A stretch of 26,703 nt of DNA, taken from positions 1 to 26,703 of IMG/VR virus record IMGVR_UViG_3300037264_002106; one strand, written 5' to 3'. Within the stretch, counting starts at the first letter, position 1. Every line of letters begins with the position of its first letter. The notes beneath the pieces are model-generated. The model searched no databases. It was not told where the DNA came from and was given only the letters and a program-made list of their open reading frames with translations. Of the stretch, positions 14,886 to 20,871 are shown in pieces. The DNA comes from a virus. A program made the translations under genes and the position numbers.

Positions 14886-14997
14886 GGGTCTTATAAGGCT
14901 GTATTTTACGTCACCATGAGCGAATACATTTTTACGATAAGCCAGTTATTCTTATCCACCTTACAAGACCCAGTCGTGAACTACCCTTGTTCAAGGG
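14886..14997 (-). ncRNA. Branched structured RNA element in the leader of the DUF6915-like gene
   Basis: This gap folds into a three-way junction. The closing stem pairs 14886-14898 with 14959-14971 (13 pairs). Its single irregular pair is G-U on the minus-strand RNA but A-C on the other strand, which points to a minus-strand RNA. Inside are a hairpin pairing 14936-14941 with 14951-14956 (6 pairs, 9-base loop) and one pairing 14900-14905 with 14923-14928, which contains a further small helix at 14909-14922. A separate hairpin, CCCTTG/CAAGGG (14984-14997), precedes it. No T-run follows. It is not a tRNA (no T-arm) and lacks hammerhead core bases. Riboswitch, processing site or regulatory RNA are all open. 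Confidence 0.5.
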
Positions 14998-15003
14998 GTG
15001 TTT

Positions 15004-15267
15004 TTAATCCCAAACTTGGGAAATTTCTCTCTTAAAAGGATTATATTCCACTTGTTTTCCCATAACCCACTCTCCATTTTTTACAGGAAGAGTTTTATGT
15101 TCTTTTGAGAAAGCTCCAGAGGGATCCTCATGTTTTAGCAGACCACCCTTTGTCACTTTCAATTTAGAGAAGTCTTTTATTTCTTTCTCTACCATTAAAT
15201 CTCCATGTAATACGTGCTGATTAGCACCCTCTCCTTTAAGAAGAAGTTGTTTCTTTACTTTTTTCAT
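15004..15267 (-). CDS. Conserved small phage protein of unknown function
   Basis: An 87-residue protein resembling small phage proteins that share a Gly-His N-terminal beta block and an LPxxNGEW/xxQxEYxPF ending. Here these are QHVLHGDLMVEK (17-28), GLLKHEDPSG (42-51), TLPVKNGEWVMGKQ (59-72) and EYNPFKREI (74-82). The sequence is all beta, Lys-rich and has no signal peptide. Function is unknown to me. It is the only gene between two structured gaps apart from the lipoprotein gene 49 bases upstream, and its end contains a small CCCAA/TTGGG hairpin. Confidence 0.62.
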   Translation of the reverse strand: MKKVKKQLLLKGEGANQHVLHGDLMVEKEIKDFSKLKVTKGGLLKHEDPSGAFSKEHKTLPVKNGEWVMGKQVEYNPFKREISQVWD

Positions 15268-15316
15268 TTTTCTTATTTTTAGTGATTATTTAATGTCCTT
15301 AATGTTTTTGCTTCTG

Positions 15317-15508
15317 TCATGGCTTCTTTGATTTTTCGTACTCAGGAATGTAAGATTTAAGTATTTTTACATCATATATCTCTACCCAATAACCAGCACC
15401 TTTTCCTTTATGCTTTCTTTCCATATGTGATTTTACGCAAACGTATTTACTCTCACGTTTACAAGAGTATGAAGTAAAAATTAATAAAATAATAATTGCA
15501 TATTTCAT
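15317..15508 (-). CDS. Small predicted lipoprotein
   Basis: A 63-residue protein with a short N-terminal signal (MKYAIIILLIFTSYSC): a basic residue, a hydrophobic run and a Cys at position 16 preceded by SYS, a plausible Bacteroidota-type lipobox. The mature part is about 48 residues, Lys-rich, with a second Cys at 24. Small phage lipoproteins can block superinfection by masking receptors (Llp type) or act in lysis as outer-membrane spanins. Neither is shown here, because no inner-membrane spanin partner or lysis gene is nearby. Its leader contains the structured element at 15537-15615. The signal is convincing; the role is open. Confidence 0.62.
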   Translation of the reverse strand: MKYAIIILLIFTSYSCKRESKYVCVKSHMERKHKGKGAGYWVEIYDVKILKSYIPEYEKSKKP

Positions 15509-15536
15509 TTTGTTATGATTTATTGTTTTTAGAGGT

Positions 15537-15615
15537 CACTATCCTCCTATTTAATATACCCCTTTCCCCGTATTAGTTTATCGGGATAAAGATGCTTATA
15601 GGCGGGAGGATAGTA
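15537..15615 (-). ncRNA. Structured RNA element in the leader of the lipoprotein gene
   Basis: Positions 15538-15547 pair perfectly with 15605-15614, and the next outward pair (15537/15615) is G-U only on the minus-strand RNA. Inside, 15567-15570 pairs with 15582-15585 and 15562-15565 with 15588-15591, giving a bulged hairpin with an 11-base loop. An AGGAGG on the gene strand is locked in the closing stem, about 35 bases before the ATG at 15508. No T-run follows, so it is not a standard terminator. Confidence 0.45.
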
Positions 15616-15625
15616 CCCCAAGTTT

Positions 15626-16420
15626 TTAAAAAGGTGCTTTTTTATACTTATCCCATTCATTCTTGTCCCACATTATACAACTTGCTCTATTACCAGTAGC
15701 TATTTTATTTTCAGTGATTATTTTGTTAATAGTGTTGAAAATGTCTTGACAATCCCAATCTGTACCAGCATAAGAAGCTGCTGCAGGGTGAGATAGTTCA
15801 AAAATCTTACAAAATGGATTAATATACTTTTTCATCCTTAAAGACGCCTTTCCACATAAGACGTAAATGATATCCTTCTTACTACCCAAAATATCCTCAA
15901 GAAGGTATTGTTGAAAAGGTTCCCATAATCCCTCATGAGAGGCTGTTTTATTCAATTTACAGGTAAGATCGGTATTTAGGAGCATTACCCCTTGTTCATG
16001 AAGATACTCTAAGGAAGGGCTATAATTAACCTTCTCATCCATACTATTAGAGAGAGCATCATACCATTTTAACAGAGAGGGTTGTATCTTCCCATCGGGA
16101 CTATTTGAACAGTCCATTGCAATTCCAGTTGCCTGAAAAGTCCCGTTACTATATTTACGAGGATACGGGTCCATTAAGTAGAAAATAACTGTTGTCCAAT
16201 TCATAGGGGTAGTGCTAAAAGCCCGGAACAAGTCCGAGCTCTTAGGAACTACCACGTCTTCAAGGGAATCTTTTTTTATCCTCTGCATTATATCCCACAT
16301 CGGTCTACTCTCAATAAATGGATGAAACCTATCACTCCAACTTCCAAGTTTCTCTTTAAATGATTGGAACTCAAGCTGTTCTCCTGTCCACATTTCTATT
16401 TGTTTAGTTTTTATAATCAT
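15626..16420 (-). CDS. ung: Uracil-DNA glycosylase, family 1
   Basis: A 264-residue enzyme that removes uracil from DNA. The catalytic-water loop reads LMDPYPR (82-88), keeping Asp84 and Tyr86 but replacing the usual leading Gly-Gln and final His. The uracil-specific segment is MLLNTDLTCKL (146-156) with SHEGLWEPF (161-169). YVLCGKASL (186-194) matches the strand before the Leu-intercalation loop, and LSHPAAASY (209-217) is the HPSPLS loop with His211. The extra N-terminal 60 residues are usual for this family. Uracil-DNA glycosylases are frequent in crAss-like replication modules. It overlaps the macro-like gene upstream by 4 bases, linking base removal with possible ADP-ribose binding. The fold is secure; full activity needs testing because of the altered first motif. 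Confidence 0.83.
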   Translation of the reverse strand: MIIKTKQIEMWTGEQLEFQSFKEKLGSWSDRFHPFIESRPMWDIMQRIKKDSLEDVVVPKSSDLFRAFSTTPMNWTTVIFYLMDPYPRKYSNGTFQATGIAMDCSNSPDGKIQPSLLKWYDALSNSMDEKVNYSPSLEYLHEQGVMLLNTDLTCKLNKTASHEGLWEPFQQYLLEDILGSKKDIIYVLCGKASLRMKKYINPFCKIFELSHPAAASYAGTDWDCQDIFNTINKIITENKIATGNRASCIMWDKNEWDKYKKAPF

Positions 16421-16890
16421 ATTAATTGATTACTTGTATCAGGATATTCCATAGTGTTTCGTACATCATTGTCTGTTGCCTCCTGTTTATCAATAATGTC
16501 AATAAACTCCTGAGGAAGCCAGACATTTTGTTGAAATCTTACTGAATCAAAGAAAGGAGCTATTAATTCAGGAGTATATCCTGCCAATCCACATCCTATT
16601 CTTGTCACCTTAAATTTCCATCCGTCAGTCATCTTCCTGCGTGTAAAGGCAATAAATCTATCAACGTATTGTTTAATAATTGGTAGAGGAAGAGGATTCA
16701 TTTCCCAACTCTTTGTAGGAATGGCAAATGTCTGAGCAGATGGTCCAAATCCTTGTCCTAAGAAAGCTCCGAATTTCTCATAGGCAAGCTTGGCTGCTCC
16801 TGCTCCGTGTACCCCCAGTTCATTACTTCCGAAGACAAACATCTCGTCTCTTTCTAAGTCAGCTATGTTTTCTGGTGTTACTCTGGCCAT
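16417..16890 (-). CDS. Macro-domain-like phage protein (A1S_2505 type)
   Basis: A 157-residue protein of a family common in phages and plasmids. Its landmarks are MFVFGSNELGVHGAGAAKLA (17-36), GQGFGP (45-50), FAIPTKSW (55-62), VTRIGCGLAGY (95-105) and IAPFF (110-114). The early Asn before a Gly-rich HGAGAA loop and the later GCGLAGY loop mimic the ADP-ribose-binding loops of macro domains, and I believe this family adopts a macro-like fold. Binding or removal of ADP-ribose is therefore plausible and interesting given the PARP in the same window, but it is not established for this family. It overlaps the uracil-DNA glycosylase by 4 bases. Family membership is good; function is inferred. Confidence 0.65.
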   Translation of the reverse strand: MARVTPENIADLERDEMFVFGSNELGVHGAGAAKLAYEKFGAFLGQGFGPSAQTFAIPTKSWEMNPLPLPIIKQYVDRFIAFTRRKMTDGWKFKVTRIGCGLAGYTPELIAPFFDSVRFQQNVWLPQEFIDIIDKQEATDNDVRNTMEYPDTSNQLI

Positions 16891-16892
16891 AA

Positions 16893-17636
16893 TTATACAA
16901 TTTGGGGTTTATGAATAGGTGAAAATAATCCTTTATGTCCTGTTAATTGAAATTTGTCACATACATAAGTATGAAACTTTATATGCTGAGTACTATAATA
17001 AGAAGGATGAGAATTTTTAAAAGACTCTGTACAATTATTATAGAAATCCCAGAGGGTATTTCCTTTAAAATTATGGGATTTTCCCAGTTGTTGTCTAATA
17101 ATACCCAATTGAACACTTGTAATAAGCTCTTCATTTATTAACATATCTCCTATTAAATTGGCAATCACAGTTTTATCAACAATGGTGTTCTTCATTTCCT
17201 TTTTATTGGTTTTTAAACGAGTAAATTCACTCTCCAGATTTCCCACTGCTGATTTCATATGAACTCTAAAGTCCTCTAAGGCGTTCCCTATATGTTTTCT
17301 GGAATATTGACCAACCGTTCCTATCATTCCGTTTTTACATACTAAAACAAGTGCTCCCACTCTCACCTCTGCTCTCTTTTGTTTATTATAGGAGTTAGTA
17401 AAACTTATGGAAGGAGCCAATTCTGTGTCATCATTTTTAATTCTAAAAACCCCTGACATTAGCTTACAATCTCCCGTTGTAAGATATCTCTCTTCCTCTA
17501 TAATATACCCTTTGTTAGTTAATTCATCGTGAATTTCCTCTATAAGCACCTTATGAGGAATAACTGCATACTTTCCCCCATAATTTGGCAGGGGAGCGTC
17601 TAATATCGCTTGTCTTGTTGTTTTCCAATTTTTCAT
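16893..17636 (-). CDS. DUF932-like protein
   Basis: A 247-residue protein resembling DUF932, a phage- and plasmid-linked family of unknown function. Family-like blocks are YAVIPHKVLIEEI (23-35), LMSGVFRI (59-66), FTNSYNKQKRAEVRVGALVLV (79-99, broken here by a turn) and the diagnostic CKNGMIG (100-106) followed by SRKHIGNALE. The C-terminal half is helical, ending in a Tyr/His-rich segment. In plasmids such proteins sit near replication or anti-defence genes. Here it is two bases from the macro-like gene. No catalytic residues can be named. Confidence 0.6.
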   Translation of the reverse strand: MKNWKTTRQAILDAPLPNYGGKYAVIPHKVLIEEIHDELTNKGYIIEEERYLTTGDCKLMSGVFRIKNDDTELAPSISFTNSYNKQKRAEVRVGALVLVCKNGMIGTVGQYSRKHIGNALEDFRVHMKSAVGNLESEFTRLKTNKKEMKNTIVDKTVIANLIGDMLINEELITSVQLGIIRQQLGKSHNFKGNTLWDFYNNCTESFKNSHPSYYSTQHIKFHTYVCDKFQLTGHKGLFSPIHKPQIV

Positions 17637-17686
17637 ATTATTTATAGTTTATAGTTATCTTTTATAGTATGTTTGTTTAACTCTTT

Positions 17687-17887
17687 CTATAGATTACCTA
17701 TTTCACTCTCATAATCTGAGATTATAACACTAAGATTTTCTACTTCATTTTCTAATTGTGAACAATCGTCTTCTAACCTATCTACTTCCTTAATTAGACG
17801 TTCGTTTTCTTGTTCTAGATTTTCCAATTCTGATATTAAGTCAGAAACCCCAGACTCTATATCTCTTCTGATTCTATTTATATCCAT
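17687..17887 (-). CDS. Coiled-coil protein
   Basis: A 66-residue protein made almost wholly of one coiled coil. Leu/Ile/Val residues recur every 3-4 positions from residue 5 to 60 (for example LISELENLEQENERLIKEV), with heavy Glu/Asp and few Lys. It ends with TAG. The short length suggests a dimerisation or spacer protein that works with a partner. I cannot name a family. A 50-base AT-rich gap separates it from the DUF932-like gene, with no visible signal. Confidence 0.6.
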   Translation of the reverse strand: MDINRIRRDIESGVSDLISELENLEQENERLIKEVDRLEDDCSQLENEVENLSVIISDYESEIGNL

Positions 17888-17893
17888 AGTATT

Positions 17894-18160
17894 TTAATTT
17901 CTTTTAATAGAAGGTGAGTAAAGTTGTTCACTGTGCCAGAGGTTTAAACTATCCAGCATATCTGGTTTACCTTGTATATCTTGCAATGCATTAAGTATTC
18001 TGTTCCAATACATCATAGATAGTTGACACTTATCCACTAGAAGTTTCCTAACCTCTTCCGTAGTCCAATCATCGATGTAAAATCTGGCAGCTATAGCATA
18101 CTCTGGAGGTTTAAAGGCATCCATAATATTATTTCCTAATTTAACATATTCATCTATCAT
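17894..18160 (-). CDS. Small helical protein downstream of primase
   Basis: An 88-residue protein, predicted all-helical, that I do not recognise. Landmarks are YAIAARFYIDDWTTEEVRKL (21-40) and MYWNRILNALQDIQGKPDML. It contains one Cys and no metal or nucleotide motif. Its start overlaps the primase stop by 4 bases, so it is co-translated with primase and could be a primase accessory factor; this rests on position only. Confidence 0.58.
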   Translation of the reverse strand: MIDEYVKLGNNIMDAFKPPEYAIAARFYIDDWTTEEVRKLLVDKCQLSMMYWNRILNALQDIQGKPDMLDSLNLWHSEQLYSPSIKRN

Positions 18161-19182
18161 ATAATATTTTTTTGTTTAAAATGATTAGTAACACCCTTCA
18201 CTCCAAAATTGTAACATAAGTCTGCAAAGTCTGTACATTTTGGTTGAACTGTAAGATATTTATCGGGAACGTTGATATGTTTAAACTGATGTTCTTTGGT
18301 TAGCCACCAGCTAAATTCTTTCCCTTTTTTATCATTATCCATAACACAGTAACGATTATCAACAGATTTAAAGATATTCAATGTTTCTTCTGATAGACAG
18401 GCAGGATCTTCTGCCTGTACGTCTCCAATACAATTAGTTTGAAGTGCTTTCATTAGTACCATTCTATCCTTCTTTGATTTAGATAGAAATACCTTACTAC
18501 AATCTTTATTAATACTAGATATATTATCTATATAATCAAAAGGCACATTGCTGTCCCACTTCCAATGATTAAGATAGGTATTTTCTATTTTTTTAGGAGC
18601 AAATGGACGATAAATTTTCCACTTATCTATACTCTGATAATAGTAAACAAACGTTAGTAAATCACCTAATGGTAACCTTCTTCTATTTCTCCATATTTCC
18701 TTTGGTTGAAAGATATTCTCTCTTTTTAAGTCATCTTCACCTTGTTCAAGTTTACCCCAGTAGTCTAATCCTCTCTTCGACATTTTAGAGTAATAAATAA
18801 TATGAAAAAGAGGAGGGGGTTTTAATTCTACGTTTGGTTTTTCCCATGTTATAACCGATTTTACTGAAATAGATGAATCAACTAAACCAAAGTCTTTACT
18901 TATTATACGAAGAGCTGTAGGAAAGTCACATTTATAAATTTGTTGAACAAAGTTAAAACAATTACCTCTCCAGTTATAATCACCAAAATCCTTATGTGTC
19001 AGCTCTCTGGTTAGTTTGTTTCCTATGATAAGAGAGGGATCTTTTTCTCCTCTACATTTGTTTATACAAACAGTGTTAAGCTTAAAAGGGCCCTGATAAT
19101 AACGATAGATATCATAAGGTGATACCATAGATAGGATTTCTTCAGACGTCAATCTGGCTTCTTTCTTTTTACCTTTGATCAT
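18157..19182 (-). CDS. DnaG-type primase
   Basis: A 341-residue bacterial-type primase that would make RNA primers. Residues 22-100 match the primase N-terminal region: YDIYRYYQ, CINKCRGEKDPS (39-50, normally the first zinc-ligand loop plus ExxPSF), WRGNCFNFVQQIYKCDFPTALRII (read as 71-94, with Cys75 and Cys85). The TOPRIM part begins VFLSKSKKDRMVL (231-243), then GDVQAED and VMDNDKKGKE (280-289, Asp282 and Asp284), and ends with TDFADLCYNFG (317-327). The usual catalytic Glu of the first TOPRIM motif is replaced in SKSKKD, a variant also seen in some phage primases. An intrinsic terminator lies just upstream of its start. Confidence 0.78.
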   Translation of the reverse strand: MIKGKKKEARLTSEEILSMVSPYDIYRYYQGPFKLNTVCINKCRGEKDPSLIIGNKLTRELTHKDFGDYNWRGNCFNFVQQIYKCDFPTALRIISKDFGLVDSSISVKSVITWEKPNVELKPPPLFHIIYYSKMSKRGLDYWGKLEQGEDDLKRENIFQPKEIWRNRRRLPLGDLLTFVYYYQSIDKWKIYRPFAPKKIENTYLNHWKWDSNVPFDYIDNISSINKDCSKVFLSKSKKDRMVLMKALQTNCIGDVQAEDPACLSEETLNIFKSVDNRYCVMDNDKKGKEFSWWLTKEHQFKHINVPDKYLTVQPKCTDFADLCYNFGVKGVTNHFKQKNII

Positions 19183-19193
19183 ATAGTATAATT

Positions 19194-19223
19194 AAAAAAG
19201 GGGTATATTTTATAATATACCCC
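19194..19223 (-). terminator. Intrinsic terminator after the SSB-like gene
   Basis: On the minus strand a perfect 10-base-pair stem, GGGGTATATT/AATATACCCC, with a 4-base loop is followed by TTTTTT (19194-19199). It starts 21 bases after the SSB-like gene ends and finishes 11 bases before the primase ATG at 19182. This is a strong rho-independent terminator placed inside the leader of the next gene. Confidence 0.88.
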
Positions 19224-19244
19224 TCTTATTACAATGAAACTTGT

Positions 19245-20183
19245 TTAATACTCACTTGAATGAGGAGATGGCACTTCCTTAGCTACTTTCATACCCCCTG
19301 TTATGTCTTTTGTAACATCATATTCTACTAAAGGTACTAATTCTGTATAACCATCAAACCCGTAATCTCCAGTCACTTCTTCTTTAAATCTCTTCCACTG
19401 TTTCCTATTATACTCACTAGAGAATTTAGGTCCATCTATACCACCAACAGTTATATGTTTTAAATAATCAGCTGGTAGGAATCCCTTTCCCCACACCTGT
19501 TGATATTTCTTATTGGGGTCATCTCCATCTGTTCTTACACCTGCCAATATTACAAAAGGAGTGTCGTAACCCTCTTCTGTAAAGTCTCTATTTGCATCAA
19601 GACTAATTAACTCTCTCAATTCCTTATAGTTCTCTTTGAACAATTTCTTAGTATCAATTAACACTTCTGTCTCCGTATCTAAGAATTTAATTCGTCCCAA
19701 CCATACTCTGAGCAGAATTACTAACTCTTCTTCTCCTGATAAAGCTTTTCTCCATTTTTTAGGACCCAATATTTTCCCTTGTTTATCCGTAAAGTTGGAA
19801 AACCAGCTTTGGATTAAACTCTCATCTACCTTGTCTGTTCCCTCTATAAGAGGAGCCCATGACGTATTACAGGTAGAATTAATAATCTGCACTTTCTTCT
19901 CATCCTTACTTACTCTTCCTCTGTTAGTTAGATGAAAAGAATGAACAAACATTCTTCCTGTCTTCATATCCTCAAGCCAAAAAGATAGACGAAGTCTATC
20001 GTTGTTGTCCTGATCGACACCGAGATAGGTCATCTCTTTTAAAGTGTCATCACCTTCTCTACCAACTAATTTGTTAATCTCTTCTCTTGAAGGATTAACT
20101 GCTACAACTTTGACTGATGTGAACCCTACAAATAATTCTTTTGTGAATTCTTTTTGCTCTTTTTTGTTGCCTTTTACTGACAT
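19245..20183 (-). CDS. Probable single-stranded DNA-binding protein
   Basis: A 312-residue protein placed directly upstream of primase, where crAss-like phages usually carry their SSB. Residues 12-110 are beta-rich and contain GFTSVKVVAVNPSREEINKL (20-39), LRLSFWLED (63-71), VHSFHLTNRGR (80-90) and VQIINSTCNTSW (98-109), a pattern that I associate with crAss-type phage SSBs. Residues 145-165 include LSGEEELVILLRVWLG. The C-terminus is short and not the acidic tail of bacterial SSB. A separate terminator follows, so it can be expressed at a higher level than primase. The call relies on position and resemblance. Confidence 0.55.
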   Translation of the reverse strand: MSVKGNKKEQKEFTKELFVGFTSVKVVAVNPSREEINKLVGREGDDTLKEMTYLGVDQDNNDRLRLSFWLEDMKTGRMFVHSFHLTNRGRVSKDEKKVQIINSTCNTSWAPLIEGTDKVDESLIQSWFSNFTDKQGKILGPKKWRKALSGEEELVILLRVWLGRIKFLDTETEVLIDTKKLFKENYKELRELISLDANRDFTEEGYDTPFVILAGVRTDGDDPNKKYQQVWGKGFLPADYLKHITVGGIDGPKFSSEYNRKQWKRFKEEVTGDYGFDGYTELVPLVEYDVTKDITGGMKVAKEVPSPHSSEY

Positions 20184-20193
20184 ATTATTTTCT

Positions 20194-20244
20194 GTTTAGT
20201 AGTTAGCGTCATTGCTAACCGAGGGCCCAAAAGGGCCACTTAAC
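20194..20244 (-). promoter_or_regulatory. Cruciform-like structured leader of the SSB-like gene
   Basis: Two perfect hairpins sit side by side: 20202-20207 with 20214-20219 (GTTAGC/GCTAAC, 6-base loop) and 20224-20228 with 20233-20237 (GGCCC/GGGCC, 4-base loop). They are enclosed by a weaker stem pairing 20194-20200 with 20238-20244 (6 of 7 pairs), giving a three-way junction. The structure ends 10 bases before the ATG at 20183 and has no T-run, so a leader controlling expression is more likely than a terminator. Confidence 0.45.
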
Positions 20245-20271
20245 AAAAGATAATCTGTAGGTTTATCAGTT

Positions 20272-20832
20272 TTATTTTACACTATACTTTATTCCTTTAA
20301 GAATGACATATTTTATTGTACGAGGATCTACTAGCCTTTGTCTTGTATCATAATCCTTGCTAGTATCCTTGTCCTTCTCCATATCTATGAAACGTATTCT
20401 TCCAAATTCGTCTTTAGTACCATAATGCCTTCCTATCATAGTTCTTTCTTCACCACTTAGAGCACTTTCAATAGCTTCAGCTACTTTTTTCCTGTAACTA
20501 GATTCGGATAAAATCTTGCCTCCTTTATTAGGATAAAGTAAATAGAGTTGTTTTCTGACTTCATTTTCGTCAACTTGTTTATTATAGTTGACTGTCAACA
20601 CTATGTTAGTTGATGCTAAAAATAGGTTAACTATATCTGTACGTGACATAGTTTTTTCTTCATAATATTGATCAGCACTAACTAAACATTTTTCTACATA
20701 ATCAGTAGTTACTACTATAGGTTCATTATAGTCATTTCTTAATTGGACTTGACCATCTTGAATTTTTTCAACTCTATAGTATTGAGTTTCACTTAATTTT
20801 GAACCAACTTTAAGATTTCTGAATTTTGTCAT
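20272..20832 (-). CDS. Conserved replication-region protein of unknown function
   Basis: A 186-residue basic protein between the Sak4-like ATPase and the SSB-like gene. The N-terminal 50 residues look like a small barrel (VGSKLSETQYYRVEKI). Residues 85-130 are helical with SSYRKKVAEAIESAL, and the C-terminus ends RLVDPRTIKYVILKGIKYSVK (two strands, 166-186), an ending that I believe recurs in related phages. Residues 133-150 (GRHYGTKDEFGRIRFIDM) are Gly/Arg-rich. The layout suggests nucleic-acid binding, but I cannot name a family. Its leader contains half of a 16-base tandem repeat. Confidence 0.6.
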   Translation of the reverse strand: MTKFRNLKVGSKLSETQYYRVEKIQDGQVQLRNDYNEPIVVTTDYVEKCLVSADQYYEEKTMSRTDIVNLFLASTNIVLTVNYNKQVDENEVRKQLYLLYPNKGGKILSESSYRKKVAEAIESALSGEERTMIGRHYGTKDEFGRIRFIDMEKDKDTSKDYDTRQRLVDPRTIKYVILKGIKYSVK

Positions 20833-20839
20833 AAATTAT

Positions 20840-20871
20840 TTATTAAATGAATATTTTATTAAATGAATATT
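20840..20871. repeat. Perfect 16-base tandem duplication
   Basis: TTATTAAATGAATATT occurs at 20840-20855 and again at 20856-20871, with a further partial copy (TTATT) after it. The second copy holds the last codons and stop of the Sak4-like gene, and the first lies in the leader of the next gene. It looks like a recent slippage duplication that copied the end of the gene without changing its reading frame. Confidence 0.85.

Noticed and set aside
14886-14971. tRNA in the gap before the DUF6915-like gene
   Set aside because: Seven closing pairs resemble an acceptor stem, but there is no T-arm, no conserved GGTTC and no anticodon arm in the right place. The stem continues to 13 pairs.
14886-14997. 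Hammerhead ribozyme
   Set aside because: The three-way junction shape is suggestive, but the conserved CUGAUGA and GAAA core segments are absent.
15268-15316. A 13-codon frame overlapping the lipoprotein stop
   Set aside because: It is too short, has no motif, and is explained by the A-rich leader of the next gene.
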